A stretch of DNA of 12,510 nucleotides from positions 1 through 12,510 of the forward strand of contig JAHDWY010000008.1 of assembly GCA_023384315.1 (NCBI GenBank), read 5' to 3'. The position numbers and the translations under genes are program-made. Source of the DNA: Candidatus Hydrogenedentota bacterium (GTDB lineage Bacteria > Hydrogenedentota > Hydrogenedentia > Hydrogenedentales > SLHB01). The notes under the pieces were generated by a model. The model did no database searches and was not told the DNA's origin. It saw nothing but the letters and a program-made list of their open reading frames with translations. Position 1 is the stretch's first letter. Each line of letters begins with the position of its first letter. This document shows, one piece after another, positions 10,829 to 12,510 of this stretch.

Positions 10829-12406
10829 ATGGCACTTCTCGATATCAACGTCGCCCTGGGGCGATTCGCCCAACCCATCGGCGGCAGCTTCGACAACGCG
10901 GACGCGCTCCAGGCCGAACTCAAACGGCTCGGCATCAGCGAAGCCCTCGTCTATCACGCCCTCGCCGCCGAAGGCGACATCATGATGGGCAACGAACTGC
11001 TGCTCGAAGCCCTCGCCGGCCATGACAACCTCTATCATTGCTGGGTCATGGCGCCCTCGTACCTCGGCGATCTGCCGGACCCCGAAACATGGGTCAACAC
11101 CGCACGCGAACGCGGCGTTCACGCCGTGCGGATGATTCCGCGACACAGCCTCTACCCCCTCGAAGACTGGTGTGTCGGACCCCTCCTGCGCGAACTGGAG
11201 GCGGCCGAGATCCCCCTCCTGCTGGACTACGGCATCCGGCAGTGGCCGGAGAACATCATTCCCTGGGGCAATGTAAAGAGCCTCGCCGACCGCTATCCGC
11301 AACTCAACATCGTGATCCTCGGCGTTACCGTCGGCGACGCCCGCGCCATCGACGGCTTGCTCTACTCGACCGAAAACGTGTCCTTCGAATTCAGCGCCTT
11401 CATCCCGCCGGATATGTTCGAGCACGTCGCGGGTGCAGGCTTTGCCGATAGCTTTCTGTTCGGCACCGGACTCCCCCGGCGCGCGGCCGAATGCGTGGTC
11501 GCGCAGACTTTGACCGCAGGAATTGATCGTGCCGATTGGGAACTCATGGCCGGCGGCAATGCGCGACGGCTACTGCGCATCGATCCCTTCGAAAATGCCA
11601 CGCCCCCGCTACCAGTCGAAGCTACACGCTCGCCCGTGCCCGTTATCGACATGCACGGCCATTGCGGCTCCTGGGACCGCACCACGACCCCGTTGAAGAG
11701 CCCTGCCGCCTTCATCCAGTCCATGGACCGCTGCGGGATCGACACCTTCGTCGTCAGCAGCTTCGCCGCCATCCATGGCGAAACGCGCGCCGGAAACCAC
11801 GAAGCCTCGGAGTGGGTGGCCGAATATCCGGATCGACTGTACGCCTATGTCGTGGTGAATCCGAACGACCCCGAAGGCAGTCTCGCCGATCTCACCCGCT
11901 ACCTGCGCCCCGGATCGAACTTCGTCGGACTCAAATTGCATTGCTACCTCCATGGCGCGCAGTTGCACGACCACGGTTACGCCAAGTGCCTCTCCTTTGC
12001 CAACGAAAACGACCTCCCCATACTCGTCCACGGCGGCGGCCAGGACGACTGGGACGGCATGTGCCTTCAATACCCGAACGCCAACTTCATCATGGCCCAC
12101 GCCTGTCTCTGGAACGGAGTCGACCGGGAAGGCCCCGCCCTCTACGAACGCGTGCGCAGCACCCCGAACCTCTACGTCGACATCTGCGGCTCCGCCGCCT
12201 ATCGCGGATCCCTCCGCAAACTGATCGACCTGGTCGGCGCCGACAAGGTCCTCTACGGCTCTGACTTTCCCATGTTCGATTTCGCCTGGGAACTCGGGCG
12301 CGTCACCCTGGCCGAGGTGAGCGACGAAGAGAAGCGGCTCATCTGTGGGGACAATGCCCGGCGGATCTACAAACGGCTTCAAACCCGACTGCATCGTCCT
12401 CGTTAA
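10829..12406 (+). CDS. Tandem amidohydrolase-2 fusion: degenerate N-terminal domain plus intact C-terminal domain
   Basis: The 525-residue protein consists of two amidohydrolase-2 TIM-barrel domains in series, at about 1-252 and 270-517, with no signal peptide. The C-terminal copy keeps the metal-site residues: DMHGH (D274, H276, H278), H401 in LVHGGG, H424 in MAHAC and D479 in YGSDFP; it should hydrolyse or decarboxylate a small substrate with a divalent metal. K369-H371 (GLKLH) lies near the site. In the N-terminal copy every equivalent is lost: DINVA at 5-9, LLLDYG at 131-135, VILGV at 162-166 and FGTGLP at 211-216. The fold markers remain parallel, for example GGNARRLLRI against GDNARRIYKR. 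The N-terminal copy is therefore probably a structural or regulatory pseudo-domain. The start at 10829 has AGGAG four bases upstream; an in-frame ATG at 10799 lacks one and adds ten polar residues. It is transcribed divergently from the oxidoreductase operon. Substrate unknown. Confidence 0.94.
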   Translation: MALLDINVALGRFAQPIGGSFDNADALQAELKRLGISEALVYHALAAEGDIMMGNELLLEALAGHDNLYHCWVMAPSYLGDLPDPETWVNTARERGVHAVRMIPRHSLYPLEDWCVGPLLRELEAAEIPLLLDYGIRQWPENIIPWGNVKSLADRYPQLNIVILGVTVGDARAIDGLLYSTENVSFEFSAFIPPDMFEHVAGAGFADSFLFGTGLPRRAAECVVAQTLTAGIDRADWELMAGGNARRLLRIDPFENATPPLPVEATRSPVPVIDMHGHCGSWDRTTTPLKSPAAFIQSMDRCGIDTFVVSSFAAIHGETRAGNHEASEWVAEYPDRLYAYVVVNPNDPEGSLADLTRYLRPGSNFVGLKLHCYLHGAQLHDHGYAKCLSFANENDLPILVHGGGQDDWDGMCLQYPNANFIMAHACLWNGVDREGPALYERVRSTPNLYVDICGSAAYRGSLRKLIDLVGADKVLYGSDFPMFDFAWELGRVTLAEVSDEEKRLICGDNARRIYKRLQTRLHRPR

Positions 12407-12430
12407 ACGATTCCCGATCCACCGTGCGCA

Positions 12431-12465
12431 ACAAGGGATTCAGCGTATAGTCGCGCTTCCCTTGT
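12431..12465. terminator. Strong hairpin after the amidohydrolase gene, possible terminator
   Basis: ACAAGGGA (12431-12438) pairs perfectly with TCCCTTGT (12458-12465). Inside it, AGCG (12442-12445) pairs with CGCT (12454-12457) around an 8-base loop, leaving a 3-base bulge. The structure begins 25 bases after the stop codon. No T run follows on the plus strand (ACAATAAT), so factor-independent termination is not certain; mRNA 3'-end protection or an operator for a gene to the right are alternatives. Nothing else is seen in 12407-12510 apart from an unpaired TACAAT at 12465-12470. Confidence 0.45.
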
Positions 12466-12510
12466 ACAATAATGCTCCCTCGCCTTCTGGCAACGCATCC
12501 GGTGCGGGGG

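Noticed and set aside
12441..12470. A plus-strand promoter around TACAAT near the right edge
   Set aside because: No -35 element lies at a proper distance and the hairpin overlaps the region; no downstream gene is visible in the window.

Overview
The window looks like chromosomal DNA from a GC-rich, probably uncultured bacterium of the Planctomycetota / Hydrogenedentota / PVC type. This rests on the gene families, not on a marker gene. The families are a giant Ser/Thr kinase fused to WD40 propellers, a Tat-exported Gfo/Idh/MocA oxidoreductase, a secreted ThuA protein with HEAT repeats, and a stand-alone amidohydrolase. No rRNA, tRNA, transposase, integrase, phage gene or CRISPR array was seen.

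Layout. Bases 1-4140 (minus) hold most of a receptor-like Ser/Thr protein kinase with a membrane anchor and about 15 WD40-like units; its C-terminus lies beyond the left edge. Its upstream gap carries a plausible sigma-70-type promoter. Next on the minus strand is a small stand-alone cyclic-nucleotide-binding-fold protein (4467-4904). Upstream of that is a tightly spaced three-gene block that reads right to left: a Tat-exported Gfo/Idh/MocA oxidoreductase (9135-10475), a secreted ThuA-HEAT-F5/8C protein (5947-9081) and a short-chain dehydrogenase (5051-5881). Gaps of 53 and 65 bases suggest one operon. A 353-base divergent intergenic region (10476-10828) separates this block from a plus-strand tandem amidohydrolase (10829-12406). 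The tail after that gene holds a strong hairpin.

How the genes may work together. A Gfo/Idh/MocA dehydrogenase beside a ThuA protein recalls the rhizobial ThuB/ThuA pair, which handles disaccharides through 3-keto intermediates. Here both proteins carry export signals, so an envelope or periplasmic version of such chemistry, with a cytoplasmic SDR, is a reasonable but unproved model. The kinase and the cyclic-nucleotide-fold protein look like signalling components and need not belong to the same pathway.

Most unusual points. (1) The divergent intergenic region contains two oppositely oriented arrays of a 9-base unit with strict period, next to a 7-base-period repeat. (2) The amidohydrolase is a fusion of a degenerate domain lacking every metal ligand with an intact domain. 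(3) Both members of the Gfo/ThuA pair appear to be exported.
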